Both the position numbers and the translations under genes were made by a program. A stretch of 64,000 bases of DNA from Streptosporangium sp040640155. Its GTDB lineage: Bacteria; Actinomycetota; Actinomycetes; Streptosporangiales; Streptosporangiaceae. Every line of letters begins with the position of its first letter. The first letter of the stretch is position 1. Of this stretch, positions 54,063 through 63,215 are shown one piece after another. Below the pieces are notes generated by a model that saw only the letters and a list, made by a program, of their open reading frames with translations, made no database searches and had not been told where the DNA came from. The stretch is from the NCBI RefSeq assembly GCF_040640155.1, contig NZ_JBFABE010000003.1, forward strand, positions 226,639-290,638, given 5' to 3'.

Positions 54063-55196
54063 ATGGGTTTTCCCGTGGAGCCGCCGCGCCGCCGGCCTTA
54101 CAACCGGCCCGACGCACCGCCGCCCGCAGAGGGCCAGCACTGGTTCGACCCCTCGACGCGCAACCGCCCTCCCGGCGCCCCCGGACCCTCCGGTGGCCCC
54201 GATGGTCCCGGAGCCTCTGGACGCCCCGGAGGTCCCGGTACGCCCGGAGGTCCCGGTACGCCCGGGGCGTCCGGAGGTCCGGGGGCGCCCGGAGCCTTCG
54301 AGGGCTTCGGGGCGCCCGAGGACCCCCGGGCCGCCGAGACGGCCGAGAGCCCGCGGAGCGGACGGGGCTCGCGGGGCTCGCGCGGCACCTCGTCGCCCGC
54401 GGAGCCCCCCCGTTCCCGCAAGAGCCCGAAGGAGACACCGGGCCAGAAGATGTGGAGCCCCTACGACGAGGGCCCCCGCTCGCGCTATCCGATCTTCATC
54501 GCGGCCGGGGCGTTCGCACTCCTGGTCGCCGGGGGCGTCGGCCTGGCCATGCTGGCCAGATCCGACCCCACGACGGCGCCCGGCACGGCGACCCCCGCGG
54601 CGGACACCCCCGCCGCGCCGCCCGCCAGGGTGGCGGACGGCAAGTTCGGCTACGCCTCCTCGCGCGCCACGGACCCGCATCCCCTCGGCCTGAACGAACT
54701 GTTCAAGAGCAAGAAGGTGCGGGCCGGCGACCAGACCTACCTGATGACCACCCGCAGGCTCGACAAGAAATGCGGTCAGGCGGTGGTGGGGGCCAAGCTC
54801 CAGAAGGCGCTCACCGCCGCCAAGTGCACCCAGTTGCTGCGCGCCAGCTTCCGGGACTCCTCGGGAAAGATCATCGGCACCGTGGGGGTCGCCAACCTCA
54901 AGACGTCGGCGGGGGCGTCCAAGGTGATCGCCGTCAAGACCGGCAAGAAGCAGGAGGAGTACCTCAAGGCACTGCCGGGCAAGGACAAGGTCACCAAATT
55001 TCTCGGTACGGGTGAGGCGTCGGTGGGCTACTGGACCCACGGCCACTACGCGGTACTCGTCTGGTTCCAGTACAAGGACGGTCACCTGCCGAAGAAGACC
55101 GAGGCCAAGAAGCTGAGCCAGACGGCGATCGCCGTGATGGACGCGACCGTCACGCCCGCGCTGGACTCGCGTTCCCTGACCGGCAAACGGCCCTGA
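54063..55196 (+). CDS. Tail-anchored extracytoplasmic protein A (Gly/Pro-rich cytoplasmic tail)
   Basis: A 377-residue protein of unknown function. Residues 1-140 are Pro/Gly-rich and disordered (repeats such as GPGTPGGPGTPG). A membrane helix spans about 143-165, followed by a Thr/Ala/Pro spacer and a folded extracytoplasmic domain (about 190-365) with two Cys (KKCGQAVVG, AKCTQLLRA). The domain is clearly paralogous to the C-terminal domain of the next gene: same spacing of C...LxxAxC, LLRASFRD against VLRATYVD, and HYAVLVWFQYKDGHLP against YIVFSYATFSDGHTP. The ATG follows a -10 box by six bases. Confidence 0.8.
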   Translation: MGFPVEPPRRRPYNRPDAPPPAEGQHWFDPSTRNRPPGAPGPSGGPDGPGASGRPGGPGTPGGPGTPGASGGPGAPGAFEGFGAPEDPRAAETAESPRSGRGSRGSRGTSSPAEPPRSRKSPKETPGQKMWSPYDEGPRSRYPIFIAAGAFALLVAGGVGLAMLARSDPTTAPGTATPAADTPAAPPARVADGKFGYASSRATDPHPLGLNELFKSKKVRAGDQTYLMTTRRLDKKCGQAVVGAKLQKALTAAKCTQLLRASFRDSSGKIIGTVGVANLKTSAGASKVIAVKTGKKQEEYLKALPGKDKVTKFLGTGEASVGYWTHGHYAVLVWFQYKDGHLPKKTEAKKLSQTAIAVMDATVTPALDSRSLTGKRP

Positions 55197-55277
55197 CCAA
55201 GGAGCCATACCATCGTTTTCGGGCATGAATCCGACAGACGATGCGGCCATACCCGCATGGCGATCTCCGGCTGTCGC

Positions 55278-55283
55278 TAGGCT
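55278..55283 (+). promoter_or_regulatory. -10 box TAGGCT (leaderless)
   Basis: TAGGCT is followed by seven bases and an ATG; no ribosome binding site precedes it. Confidence 0.5.
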
Positions 55284-55290
55284 TCGGCGT

Positions 55291-58200
55291 ATGCGTGGCC
55301 AGGAATCCGGGTCCGATCAGCACCGTGAAGCCGAGGGTTCGGCGGCACCGGCGACGCCACCGCCGAGTTTCGGCCGACCCTCACCGCACGTGCTGAGGGC
55401 CGAAGTCGCAGGTGAAGAGCAGCCCTCGAGCGCTCCCGCATGGCCGGAGCCGGCCCCGGGGGCGGCTCAGTCATGGACGGTTCCCGTGGACGACGGGATC
55501 CCCTACGACTGGTACGCGCAGCCCGAGGACGACCCGCACTCCGACTGGCCGGCCCCGCGGCCTCCCGCCTCCCCGGCCGGCCCGCAGCCTTCCGTCCCCT
55601 CCGCTCCCGTCTTCCCGGCCGGCCCGCAGGCGGAGCCCACCGGACCCGCCTGGAGCGATCCCACCCGCCCGCCCGCCGCCTTCGGCTCCTCGGCTCCCGG
55701 GGACGCCCCGGGCCCCGGCCCCTCGGGTCCCGGCTTCCCGGGCCCCGACTTCTCAGGGCCCGACCTCTCAGGCCCCGACTTCTCAGGGCCCGACCTCTCA
55801 GGCCCCGGCTTCCCCGGTCCCGGCTCTTCAGGACCCGGCTTCCCGGGTCCCGGTTCCTCGGGTCCTGGCTTCCCCGGTCCCGGCTCTTCAGCTCCCGGCC
55901 CCTCGGGGTCCGGTCTTCCCGGCCGTGGCCCCCTGGGCCCGGGCCCCTCGGACCTCCTCGACTCCCCCGGCCCCGCGAACTCCGGCCCCCCCGACCCTCT
56001 CGGCCTTCCGCACCCTCTCGGCCCCACGGCCCCCGGTCTTTCCGGCCAGAGCCCCCGGAACCCGGGTTCCCCGGACCTCCTCGGCTCCCCCGGCCCCGCG
56101 CACTCCAGCCCCCGGAACCCTCCGCCCCCCCTGGGGCCGGGTCTTCCCGGCCACGGTCATCCGGGTGCCACCGGTGCGCCGGGTCCGGGTTCCGCAGGTC
56201 ACGGTCACGGCCCTTCCGAGCCGGGCCATGGCCGTTCCGGGCTAACCGGTGCCGTGGATCCCGGTCGTGCGGGTCATGGTTCCGGGGGGCCCGCCTGGAC
56301 CGACTTCTCCCGGCCGGAACCGGCTCCCCCCGCGTGGATCGACTCCCCCACGCCCTCCGGGCCCACCCGCCCCGCCTGGCCCGCCCCGCCGGAGGGGCCG
56401 GCGTCGTCGAACCCCCTGAGCGCGCCTCCCCCGGCGTCCCCGGCCCCGCCTTCGGACTTCGCCGGCGCGCCACCGTCCGGCCCTCCGAGCTCCTCGTCCG
56501 GTCCTCCGGGCACGTCGTCCGGCCCCGTGAGTTCGCCTCCCGGTCCCGCGGGGCCGGCGAGCCCCCCGACGGGTTCCACGAGCCCGTCGGACGAGTGGCC
56601 GCTGTCCGGGGCGCCCGTCGTGCCCGGGGCACCGCCCTGGCAACCGCCCCCGGCCTTCACGGCCGCCGCCGCGGGCATGCAGGTCTGGTCCGCCTCCGGA
56701 CAGGAGCCCGCCCCGTGGCCCGCCGCGACCGGCGAGCCCGTCTGGTCCGAGCCCGACGAGGCGCCCGGCCGCCCCGGGGAGCCCGGGGACGTCGCCGTCT
56801 GGCCGCCGGACGCCCTGCCCGGTGAGACCGACGAGAGCACCGCCGATGTCCGCGGCGCCATGCCCGGCACACCCACCATGCCCGGCACACCCGCCGTGTC
56901 CGCCACACCCGCCGTGTCCGACAGGACCGTGCCCGCCGTGTCCGACAGGACGGGGTCACCGTCGCCCGGCACGCCCGTCACGCCCGACGAGGCGGGGTCC
57001 CGGACGCCCGGCGCGTCCGAAGAGCCGGGAGGAGCGGGATCACGCGCCCCGGGTCACGCCGTCCCCCCCGGCCACGCCGCCCCGCCCGAGCGGGATGGGA
57101 CGCCCGGCCACGTCGCCCCGCCCGAGCGGGGTGGGCCGGCCTGGCAGGGCCCGGCCTCCCGGCAGGATCCGCCGATCGTCCCCTCCCCCGCGGCCGGACC
57201 GTCCGTGTCCGGAACGGCCGCGTTCGCCGCGCCCGCCGCGTTCGCCGCCGCCGGCCCGCCCGCCCCCGCCGCGTCCCGTCCGCTCCCCGAGGCCGGCCCG
57301 TCCTCGTCCGCCACGTCCGCCGAACTCCCGGTGGCGGATCCGGCCGTCCAGCCGGGTCCGCAGCCCACGATGCCGCTCGAACAGCCCACGCGCCCCTGGA
57401 CGGCGGGCCCGGCCCTGCCCGTACCGCCACCGCCCCCGGTGGACGAGGCGACCCCGCCCGGCGGCATTCCGCTCTTCCCGCCGCTGCCCACGGCCGCCAC
57501 GCGGACGGACGGTCCGCCGACCCCCGTCCAGGGCGATCCGGCGACGGAGCGCGGCCCCTTCACGCCGCTCTCGGCGTTCACCCCGGAACCTCCGCCCCCC
57601 GCCCCCGCACCGGCCCGCAGCCGGGCGAGCACGGTGCTGCTCGCGGCCGTGGTCGCCGTCGTGGTGATCGGCATCGGCGTCGGGGCCTTCCTCACCTACC
57701 GCTCCTTCAGCACCGGGCAGCCGACGAGCGCGGCGGACCCGATCCCCACACCGGGAGAGGTCGAGACCGGCGACGACATGGACATCACCTCCGAGCCGGA
57801 GCCCGTCAACACCACGGTGCTCAACTCCGAGAAGACCGATCCGGGCACGGTGACCGTGGCCGACGCCTTCGTCAAGAAGGTGACCGTGGCCGGGGCCACC
57901 TTCACCCGGGTCAAGACCGACGTGGCCGAGCAGTGCCAGAAGGCCGCGGCGGGCAGGTTCGCCGACACCCTGCGCGGCCAGGACTGCCGCCGGGTGCTGC
58001 GGGCGACGTACGTGGACGGCAAGCGCAGGTACGCCGTGACCACCGGGATCGCCGTGTTGCCGACCCGCGAGTCCGCGATCGCGGCCGACCGGGCCAAGAA
58101 CCTGGAGAACAACCTCTGGTTCCGGGGCCTGCCCGCCACCGCCGGCAGCGGGGCCGAGCGGGTGCACATCGCGGGCGGCTACGCGGCCGGGATGGTGTGG

Positions 58201-58338
58201 GGCCGCTACATCGTCTTCAGCTACGCCACCTTCAGCGACGGCCACACCCCGACCGCCAAGGAGAAGACCCTCGCCAAGGTCAGCGGGGCGTTCCGCGACC
58301 AGACCGCGAAGGTCGTCGAGCGGCGCGTCACGAACTGA
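55291..58338 (+). CDS. Tail-anchored extracytoplasmic protein B (780-residue Pro/Gly/Ser-rich cytoplasmic tail)
   Basis: A 1015-residue protein. Residues about 1-778 are low-complexity Pro/Gly/Ser/Ala, including collagen-like triplets (GPGFPGPGSS, repeated; about 145-205). A membrane helix spans about 782-803. The last 210 residues form an extracytoplasmic domain with two Cys (EQCQKAAAG, QDCRRVLRA), paralogous to that of the preceding gene. With the N-terminus inside, the very long disordered part would be cytosolic. The start was set at ATG 55291 by the -10 box seven bases upstream; an in-frame ATG 66 bases earlier is less likely. Its end overlaps truA by 11 bases. Function unknown. Confidence 0.8.
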   Translation: MRGQESGSDQHREAEGSAAPATPPPSFGRPSPHVLRAEVAGEEQPSSAPAWPEPAPGAAQSWTVPVDDGIPYDWYAQPEDDPHSDWPAPRPPASPAGPQPSVPSAPVFPAGPQAEPTGPAWSDPTRPPAAFGSSAPGDAPGPGPSGPGFPGPDFSGPDLSGPDFSGPDLSGPGFPGPGSSGPGFPGPGSSGPGFPGPGSSAPGPSGSGLPGRGPLGPGPSDLLDSPGPANSGPPDPLGLPHPLGPTAPGLSGQSPRNPGSPDLLGSPGPAHSSPRNPPPPLGPGLPGHGHPGATGAPGPGSAGHGHGPSEPGHGRSGLTGAVDPGRAGHGSGGPAWTDFSRPEPAPPAWIDSPTPSGPTRPAWPAPPEGPASSNPLSAPPPASPAPPSDFAGAPPSGPPSSSSGPPGTSSGPVSSPPGPAGPASPPTGSTSPSDEWPLSGAPVVPGAPPWQPPPAFTAAAAGMQVWSASGQEPAPWPAATGEPVWSEPDEAPGRPGEPGDVAVWPPDALPGETDESTADVRGAMPGTPTMPGTPAVSATPAVSDRTVPAVSDRTGSPSPGTPVTPDEAGSRTPGASEEPGGAGSRAPGHAVPPGHAAPPERDGTPGHVAPPERGGPAWQGPASRQDPPIVPSPAAGPSVSGTAAFAAPAAFAAAGPPAPAASRPLPEAGPSSSATSAELPVADPAVQPGPQPTMPLEQPTRPWTAGPALPVPPPPPVDEATPPGGIPLFPPLPTAATRTDGPPTPVQGDPATERGPFTPLSAFTPEPPPPAPAPARSRASTVLLAAVVAVVVIGIGVGAFLTYRSFSTGQPTSAADPIPTPGEVETGDDMDITSEPEPVNTTVLNSEKTDPGTVTVADAFVKKVTVAGATFTRVKTDVAEQCQKAAAGRFADTLRGQDCRRVLRATYVDGKRRYAVTTGIAVLPTRESAIAADRAKNLENNLWFRGLPATAGSGAERVHIAGGYAAGMVWGRYIVFSYATFSDGHTPTAKEKTLAKVSGAFRDQTAKVVERRVTN

Positions 58339-59428
58339 GCGTCCGCACCCGGCGGGTCTCGGCGGCCCGCCGGGCGAGCTCGGAGGCGTCGGGGTAGCTC
58401 ACCTGCTCGAGGCAGAGCCCGTGCGCGGGCGCGACGTGCACCCCGGAGTCACGTACGGCCCTGGCCAGCACCCCCGCCGGCCAGCCGGTCGCGAGCCGCC
58501 CCTCGCCCACCGGCAGCAGCGACCCCACGAGCGCCCGGACCATGGAGTGGCAGAAGGCGTCGGCCACCACGGTCGCGACGATGAGATCGTCGTGGCGGAC
58601 CCAGTCCAGCCGCTGCAGCTCGCGGATCGTGGTCGCGCCCTCGCGCCTCTTGCAGAAGGCGGCGAAGTCGTGCTCGCCCAGGAGCGCGGCGGCGGCCTCG
58701 TTCAGCCTCCCCACGTCCAGGGGACGGCCGTACCAGAGGACCTCGCGGCGGCGGAGCGGGTCCGGCCCGCCCGGGGCGTCGGAGACCCGGTAGGCGTACC
58801 GGCGGGACAGCGCCGAGAACCGGGCGTCGAAGCCCTCGGGAGCCACCGTGACGCGATGCACGCGTACGTCCGGGGGCAGGACACCGCCCAGCCTTCTGCG
58901 GAGCGCAGAGAGCCGCTCGTCGAGTCTCGCCACGGCGGCGGGGTCCGCCTGCTCCTGCGGCGCCGAGGCTTCCGCGAGGGGCGCGGGCCTCCCGGACCGC
59001 GCGGCCTCTGCGGATTCCCTGACGACCGCGGGCTCCTCGGCGTCCCCGGCGGCTGCGGATCCACCGGCCGCCGGGGAGCCCGCGGCCTCCGTGGGGCCCG
59101 TGGGGTCCGCGGGGTCCGCGGACTCCCCGGTGGCCGTGGGTTCCCCGGCTGCGCTTCCGGGGTTCCCCTTCGCCGGCCCCTTACGGCGGTCGCGGCCGTC
59201 CAGCGCGGCGAGCGCGTCCACCTCCAGGTCGACGTGGGCCACCTGGCCCCGGGCGTGCACGCCGGCGTCCGTCCGCCCGGCCACGGTCAGCGCCGGAGGC
59301 TCGGGGAGGCGGAGGATCGTGCCGAGCGCCCCCTCGATCTCCCCCTGGACCGTGCGCCGCCCCGGCTGCTTGGCCCAGCCGGAGAAGTCGGTGCCCTCGT
59401 AGGCGAGATCCAGCCGTAGCCGTACCAC
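58328..59428 (-). CDS. truA: tRNA pseudouridine(38-40) synthase with a low-complexity insertion
   Basis: A 366-residue TruA. GTG 59428 follows GGAAGGA. The catalytic Asp lies in GRTDAGVHARGQVAHVDL (about residue 54). RYAYRV, FAAFCKRREGATT and FCHSMVRALVGSLL are intact. Residues about 77-165 are an Ala/Pro/Glu/Gly-rich insertion, which makes the protein about 90 residues longer than usual; the flanking fold resumes at LPPDVRVHRV. It follows rplQ, as in other actinobacteria, after a terminator. Confidence 0.94.
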   Translation of the reverse strand: MVRLRLDLAYEGTDFSGWAKQPGRRTVQGEIEGALGTILRLPEPPALTVAGRTDAGVHARGQVAHVDLEVDALAALDGRDRRKGPAKGNPGSAAGEPTATGESADPADPTGPTEAAGSPAAGGSAAAGDAEEPAVVRESAEAARSGRPAPLAEASAPQEQADPAAVARLDERLSALRRRLGGVLPPDVRVHRVTVAPEGFDARFSALSRRYAYRVSDAPGGPDPLRRREVLWYGRPLDVGRLNEAAAALLGEHDFAAFCKRREGATTIRELQRLDWVRHDDLIVATVVADAFCHSMVRALVGSLLPVGEGRLATGWPAGVLARAVRDSGVHVAPAHGLCLEQVSYPDASELARRAAETRRVRTLSS

Positions 59429-59469
59429 GGTGTTCCTTCCTGCCCTTGGTCCGACCTCCGGGAACGGGA

Positions 59470-59508
59470 ACGGGCCCGGCACCCCCGCTGCGGGAGTGCC
59501 GGGCCCGT
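59470..59508 (-). terminator. Terminator downstream of rplQ
   Basis: ACGGGCCCGGCAC (59470-59482) pairs perfectly with GTGCCGGGCCCGT (59496-59508). It lies 17 bases after the rplQ stop and 41 bases before the truA start, so truA may also depend on readthrough or its own promoter. Confidence 0.75.
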
Positions 59509-59525
59509 CCACCGGACCTGAGAGA

Positions 59526-60107
59526 TCAGGCGTCGTTCTTCTTGGCCTCGGTCTCACCGGCGGGAGCCTCGGTCGTCCCCGCGTTGTCCTCGGAGGCCTT
59601 CGGCTGCTCGGCGGTCTCGGCCTCGGTCGCCTCGGCCCGCTCGGCCTCGGTCTCCTCGGAGGCCGCCTTCGGGGTCTCCTCCGCGGCGGGCTTCGGCGTC
59701 GCGGCCGGCTTGGCCGCGGCCTGCGTCTGGCCGACCTTGACCTGGTTCAGCGGCTCGGACACCAGCTCGATCACGGCCATGGGGGCGGCGTCGCCCTTAC
59801 GCAGGCCGATCTTGGTGATCCGGGTGTAGCCACCGGGACGCTCGGCGAAGGTGGGGGCGATCTCCGTGAAGAGGTGGTGCACCACGCCCTTGTCCTTGAC
59901 GACCGTCAGCACCTGACGACGGTTGTGCATGTCGCCGCGCTTGGCCTTGGTGATCAGCTTCTCCGCCAGCGGGCGCAGACGCCTCGCCTTGGCCACGGTG
60001 GTCTTGATCCGGCCGTGCTGGAACAGCTGGGTGGCGAGGTTCGCCAGGATCAGCCGCTCGTGGGCCGGGCTGCCGCCGAGACGGGCACCCTTGGTGGGCC
60101 TGGGCAT
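59526..60107 (-). CDS. rplQ: 50S ribosomal protein L17 with acidic C-terminal tail
   Basis: A 193-residue L17. The conserved core is residues 1-120 (MPRPTKGARLGGSPAHERLI, KLITKAKRGDMHNRRQ, GGYTRITKIGLRKGDAAPMA). A Glu/Ala/Thr-rich tail of about 70 residues follows, as in other actinobacterial L17. It is the last gene of the infA-to-rplQ operon, 164 bases after rpoA. Confidence 0.96.
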   Translation of the reverse strand: MPRPTKGARLGGSPAHERLILANLATQLFQHGRIKTTVAKARRLRPLAEKLITKAKRGDMHNRRQVLTVVKDKGVVHHLFTEIAPTFAERPGGYTRITKIGLRKGDAAPMAVIELVSEPLNQVKVGQTQAAAKPAATPKPAAEETPKAASEETEAERAEATEAETAEQPKASEDNAGTTEAPAGETEAKKNDA

Positions 60108-60271
60108 AACGTTCTCCTTGGGAGTAAACCCGCCCCGGCCGTACGAGGTACCGGGGTCGGGCCGGGGGCCGGAGGGCCCCCGTCGTTTTCAGACACGTGG
60201 AACACGTGGAAAGCGCGAGACTCGCCCGTCCGCCGGGCCGGTGCGGGCACCGGCCCGGCGGGACGCGAGGC

Positions 60272-61288
60272 TCAGTACTGCTCGGTCTCGACGTAGGCGC
60301 TGTCGTCGTCGTCGTAGCCGCCACCGGCCACCGCGCTCGGGTCGAACCCGGGCGGGGAGTCCTTGAGCGCGAGCGTCATCTCGTGCAGCTTCTGCTTGAC
60401 CTCTTCGATGGACTTGGCGCCGAAGTTCCTTATATCGAGAAGGTCCTGCTCGCTGCGGGCCACGAGCTCACCCACGGTGTGGATGCCCTCGCGCTTGAGG
60501 CAGTTGTAGGAGCGGACCGTGAGGTTCAGCTCCTCGATCGGCAGCGCCAGGTCGGCGGCCAGGGCCGCGTCCGTCGGCGACGGGCCGATGTCGATGCCCT
60601 CGGCCTCGACGTTCAGCTCGCGGGCCAGGCCGAACAGCTCGACCAGGGTCTTGCCGGCGGAGGCCACCGCGTCGCGGGGCTTCATGCACGGCTTGGTCTC
60701 GACGTCCAGGATCAGGCGGTCGAAGTCGGTGCGCTGCTCGACACGGGTCGCCTCGACCTTGTAGGTGACCTTGAGGACCGGCGAGTAGATGGAGTCGATC
60801 GGGATACGGCCGATCTCCTGGCCCGGCTGCTTGTTCTGCGCGGCGGAGACGTAGCCGCGGCCGCGCTCGACGGTCAGCTCCATCTCCAGCTTCGCCTTGC
60901 CGTTCAGCGTGGCGATGCGCAGCTCGGGGTTGTGCACCTCGACACCGGCCGGGGGCGCGATGTCGGCGGCGGTGACGTCACCGGGGCCCTGCTTGCGCAG
61001 GTACATCACCACGGGCTCGTCGTGCTCGGAGGAGACGACCAGGTCCTTGAGGTTCAGGATGATGTCGGTGACATCCTCCTTGACGCCCGGCACGGTGGTG
61101 AACTCGTGCAGCACGCCCTCGATGCGGATGCTGGTCACGGCCGCGCCCGGGATGGACGACAGCAGCGTGCGCCGCAGCGAGTTGCCGATGGTGTAGCCGA
61201 AACCCGGCTCCAGCGGCTCGATGATGAACTTGGACCGGGTCTCCTCGATGGACTCCTCGAGGAGGGAGGGACGCTGAGCGATCAGCAT
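60272..61288 (-). CDS. rpoA: RNA polymerase alpha subunit
   Basis: A 338-residue alpha subunit. The N-terminal dimerisation domain includes EPLEPGFGYTIGNSLRRTLLSSIPG (about residues 24-45); the C-terminal domain (about 245-315) with LTVRSYNCLKREGI and NFGAKSIEEVKQKL contacts UP elements and activators. It ends in an acidic tail. ATG 61288 follows AAGGGAG; an upstream ATG lacks one. It stands between rpsD and rplQ as usual. Confidence 0.97.
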   Translation of the reverse strand: MLIAQRPSLLEESIEETRSKFIIEPLEPGFGYTIGNSLRRTLLSSIPGAAVTSIRIEGVLHEFTTVPGVKEDVTDIILNLKDLVVSSEHDEPVVMYLRKQGPGDVTAADIAPPAGVEVHNPELRIATLNGKAKLEMELTVERGRGYVSAAQNKQPGQEIGRIPIDSIYSPVLKVTYKVEATRVEQRTDFDRLILDVETKPCMKPRDAVASAGKTLVELFGLARELNVEAEGIDIGPSPTDAALAADLALPIEELNLTVRSYNCLKREGIHTVGELVARSEQDLLDIRNFGAKSIEEVKQKLHEMTLALKDSPPGFDPSAVAGGGYDDDDSAYVETEQY

Positions 61289-61390
61289 GTGGAATCTCCC
61301 TTGCGTGGCGGCGCCCGCTATTTGACGCCGCTCGAACAACAGCATAGGTGCCGTGCGGCACGAAGCCGCACGGCACCGGCAGAGCCGCTA

Positions 61391-62017
61391 CTACTTGGAG
61401 TAGAGCTCGACGATCAACTGCTCCTGGACCTGGGTGTCGATCTGCTGACGGACCGGGAGCTGGTGGACCAGGACGCGGAGCGCGTCCGGGATGACACCTA
61501 GCCACGCCGGGTACGTCTTGTCACCGGCGGTGGCGCGGGCCACCTCGTAGGGCAGGAGGTTGCGCGACTTCTCGCGGACCTCGACGATGTCGTGCTCGCG
61601 CACCCGGTACGACGGGATGTCGACCTTCTTGCCGTTCACCAGGATGTGCCCGTGACGGACCTGCTGGCGGGCGGCGTCGCGCGACTCGGCGAAACCGGCG
61701 CGGTAGACCACGTTGTCGAGACGGCTCTCCAGGATCTGGAGGAGGTTCTCGCCGGTCTTGCCGGTCTTGCGGTTGGCTTCCTCGTAGTAGTTGTGGAACT
61801 GCTTCTCGAGGACGCCGTAGATGCGGCGGGTCTTCTGCTTCTCCCGGAGCTGGAGCTGGTACTCCGACTCCTTGGGGCGAGCGCGGCCGTGCTCACCCGG
61901 CGGGTAAGGACGGATCTCGATGGGGCACTTGGCGGACTCGCACTTCTTGCCCTTGAGGAAGAGCTTGGTCTTCTCCCTCCGGCAGAGCTTGCAGTCCGCA
62001 CCCGTGTAACGAGCCAT
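61391..62017 (-). CDS. rpsD: 30S ribosomal protein S4 (zinc-binding form)
   Basis: A 208-residue S4, a primary 16S rRNA binder. The N-terminus keeps four Cys (CKLCRREK and CESAKC, residues about 9-31), so it is the zinc-binding C+ form. The S4 domain lies around residue 95 (SRLDNVVYRAGFAESRDAAR). It is 21 bases downstream of rpsK. Confidence 0.96.
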   Translation of the reverse strand: MARYTGADCKLCRREKTKLFLKGKKCESAKCPIEIRPYPPGEHGRARPKESEYQLQLREKQKTRRIYGVLEKQFHNYYEEANRKTGKTGENLLQILESRLDNVVYRAGFAESRDAARQQVRHGHILVNGKKVDIPSYRVREHDIVEVREKSRNLLPYEVARATAGDKTYPAWLGVIPDALRVLVHQLPVRQQIDTQVQEQLIVELYSK

Positions 62018-62037
62018 TTTCTATCTTCTCCTGGGCG

Positions 62038-62442
62038 TCAGACGCGACGGCGCTTGGGCGGACGGCAACCGTTGTGCGGCACCGGGGTGACGTCCTGGAT
62101 GGATCCGACCTCGAGCCCGGTCGCCTGAAGCGAGCGGATCGCGGTCTCACGGCCGGAGCCGGGACCCTTGACGAAGACGTCGACCTTGCGCATGCCGTGC
62201 TCCATCGCGCGGCGGGCGGCGTTCTCCGCGGCCATCTGCGCGGCGAACGGGGTGGACTTACGGGAGCCCTTGAACCCGACGTGGCCGGCGCTGGCCCAGG
62301 AGATCACGTTCCCACTCGGGTCGGTGATCGAGACGATCGTGTTGTTGAACGTGCTCTTGATGTGGGCGTGCCCGTGAGCGACGTTCTTCTTTTCCTTGCG
62401 ACGCACCTTCTTGGGTGCGCCCTGGCGGCTCTTAGGAGGCAT
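62038..62442 (-). CDS. rpsK: 30S ribosomal protein S11
   Basis: A 134-residue S11: KKNVAHGHAHIKSTFNNTIV, GHVGFKGSRKSTPFAAQMAAE and the Arg-rich end CRPPKRRRV. It lies between rpsM and rpsD in the operon. Confidence 0.96.
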   Translation of the reverse strand: MPPKSRQGAPKKVRRKEKKNVAHGHAHIKSTFNNTIVSITDPSGNVISWASAGHVGFKGSRKSTPFAAQMAAENAARRAMEHGMRKVDVFVKGPGSGRETAIRSLQATGLEVGSIQDVTPVPHNGCRPPKRRRV

Positions 62443-62487
62443 TCTGTGCCTTCACTCCTGAGGTGGTCGGTCCTGCGGCTACGCGGA

Positions 62488-62868
62488 CTACTTCTTACCG
62501 GGCTTCTTCTTGCCGGCCACGGTCTTCTTCTTGCCCTTGCGGGTACGTGCGTTGGTCTGCGTGCGCTGACCGTGCACGGGAAGGCCACGGCGGTGCCGGA
62601 TGCCCTGGTAGCACTGAATCTCGATCTTGCGGCGGATGTCGGCCTGAACCTCGCGGCGGAGGTCACCCTCGATCTTGTAGTTCGCCTCGATGTAGTCACG
62701 CAGCGGGACGAGTTCCTCGTCCGTGAGCTGGTGAACACGGAGGTCGCCGTTCACGCCGGTGGCCTTGAGGGTCTCGAGCGCACGGGTGCGGCCGATTCCG
62801 AAGATGTAGGTGAGAGCGATCTCCAGCCGCTTGTCGCGGGGGAGGTCCACACCAGCAAGGCGAGCCAT
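62488..62868 (-). CDS. rpsM: 30S ribosomal protein S13
   Basis: A 126-residue S13: MARLAGVDLPRDKRLEIALT, the helix-two-turn-helix GIGRTRALETLK, YRGIRHRRGLPVHGQRTQTNAR-type end (here YQGIRHRRGLPVHGQRT) and a Lys-rich tail. AAGGAG precedes the ATG. It follows rpmJ after 210 bases. Confidence 0.96.
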   Translation of the reverse strand: MARLAGVDLPRDKRLEIALTYIFGIGRTRALETLKATGVNGDLRVHQLTDEELVPLRDYIEANYKIEGDLRREVQADIRRKIEIQCYQGIRHRRGLPVHGQRTQTNARTRKGKKKTVAGKKKPGKK

Positions 62869-63078
62869 GGTGGGGCATTCTCCTTCGTTGTGACGGAGGT
62901 CTTACGCCTCACTTCCCCTCCCCATGCCCGGGGTGAGGGCCCCGGCCTCCGACCGGGGGTCTCCTGCGGGGTACGGCCGAAGCCGCCGGCGCAGGTGTGA
63001 GACGTATTTACGGTGAGGCCCCGACATGGTTCGAGTCCGCCACGTGGAGCGGACTCTTGCGGGGCCCGGTGGAGCGAC

Positions 63079-63192
63079 TCAGCCCTGGCGCTGCTTGTGG
63101 CGCAGGTTGTCGCAGATCACCATGACGCGACCGTGCCGGCGGATCACCTTGCACTTGTCGCAGATCTTCTTGACGCTCGGCTTGACCTTCAT
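63079..63192 (-). CDS. rpmJ: 50S ribosomal protein L36
   Basis: A 37-residue L36: MKVKPSVKKICDKCKVIRRH and then GRVMVICDNLRHKQRQG. The zinc ligands CxxC, Cys and His are intact, so it is the C+ form. It lies 23 bases after infA. The 210-bp gap to rpsM contains no recognisable gene. Confidence 0.97.
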   Translation of the reverse strand: MKVKPSVKKICDKCKVIRRHGRVMVICDNLRHKQRQG

Positions 63193-63215
63193 AGTCCTAT
63201 TCGTCCCTCAGACGC

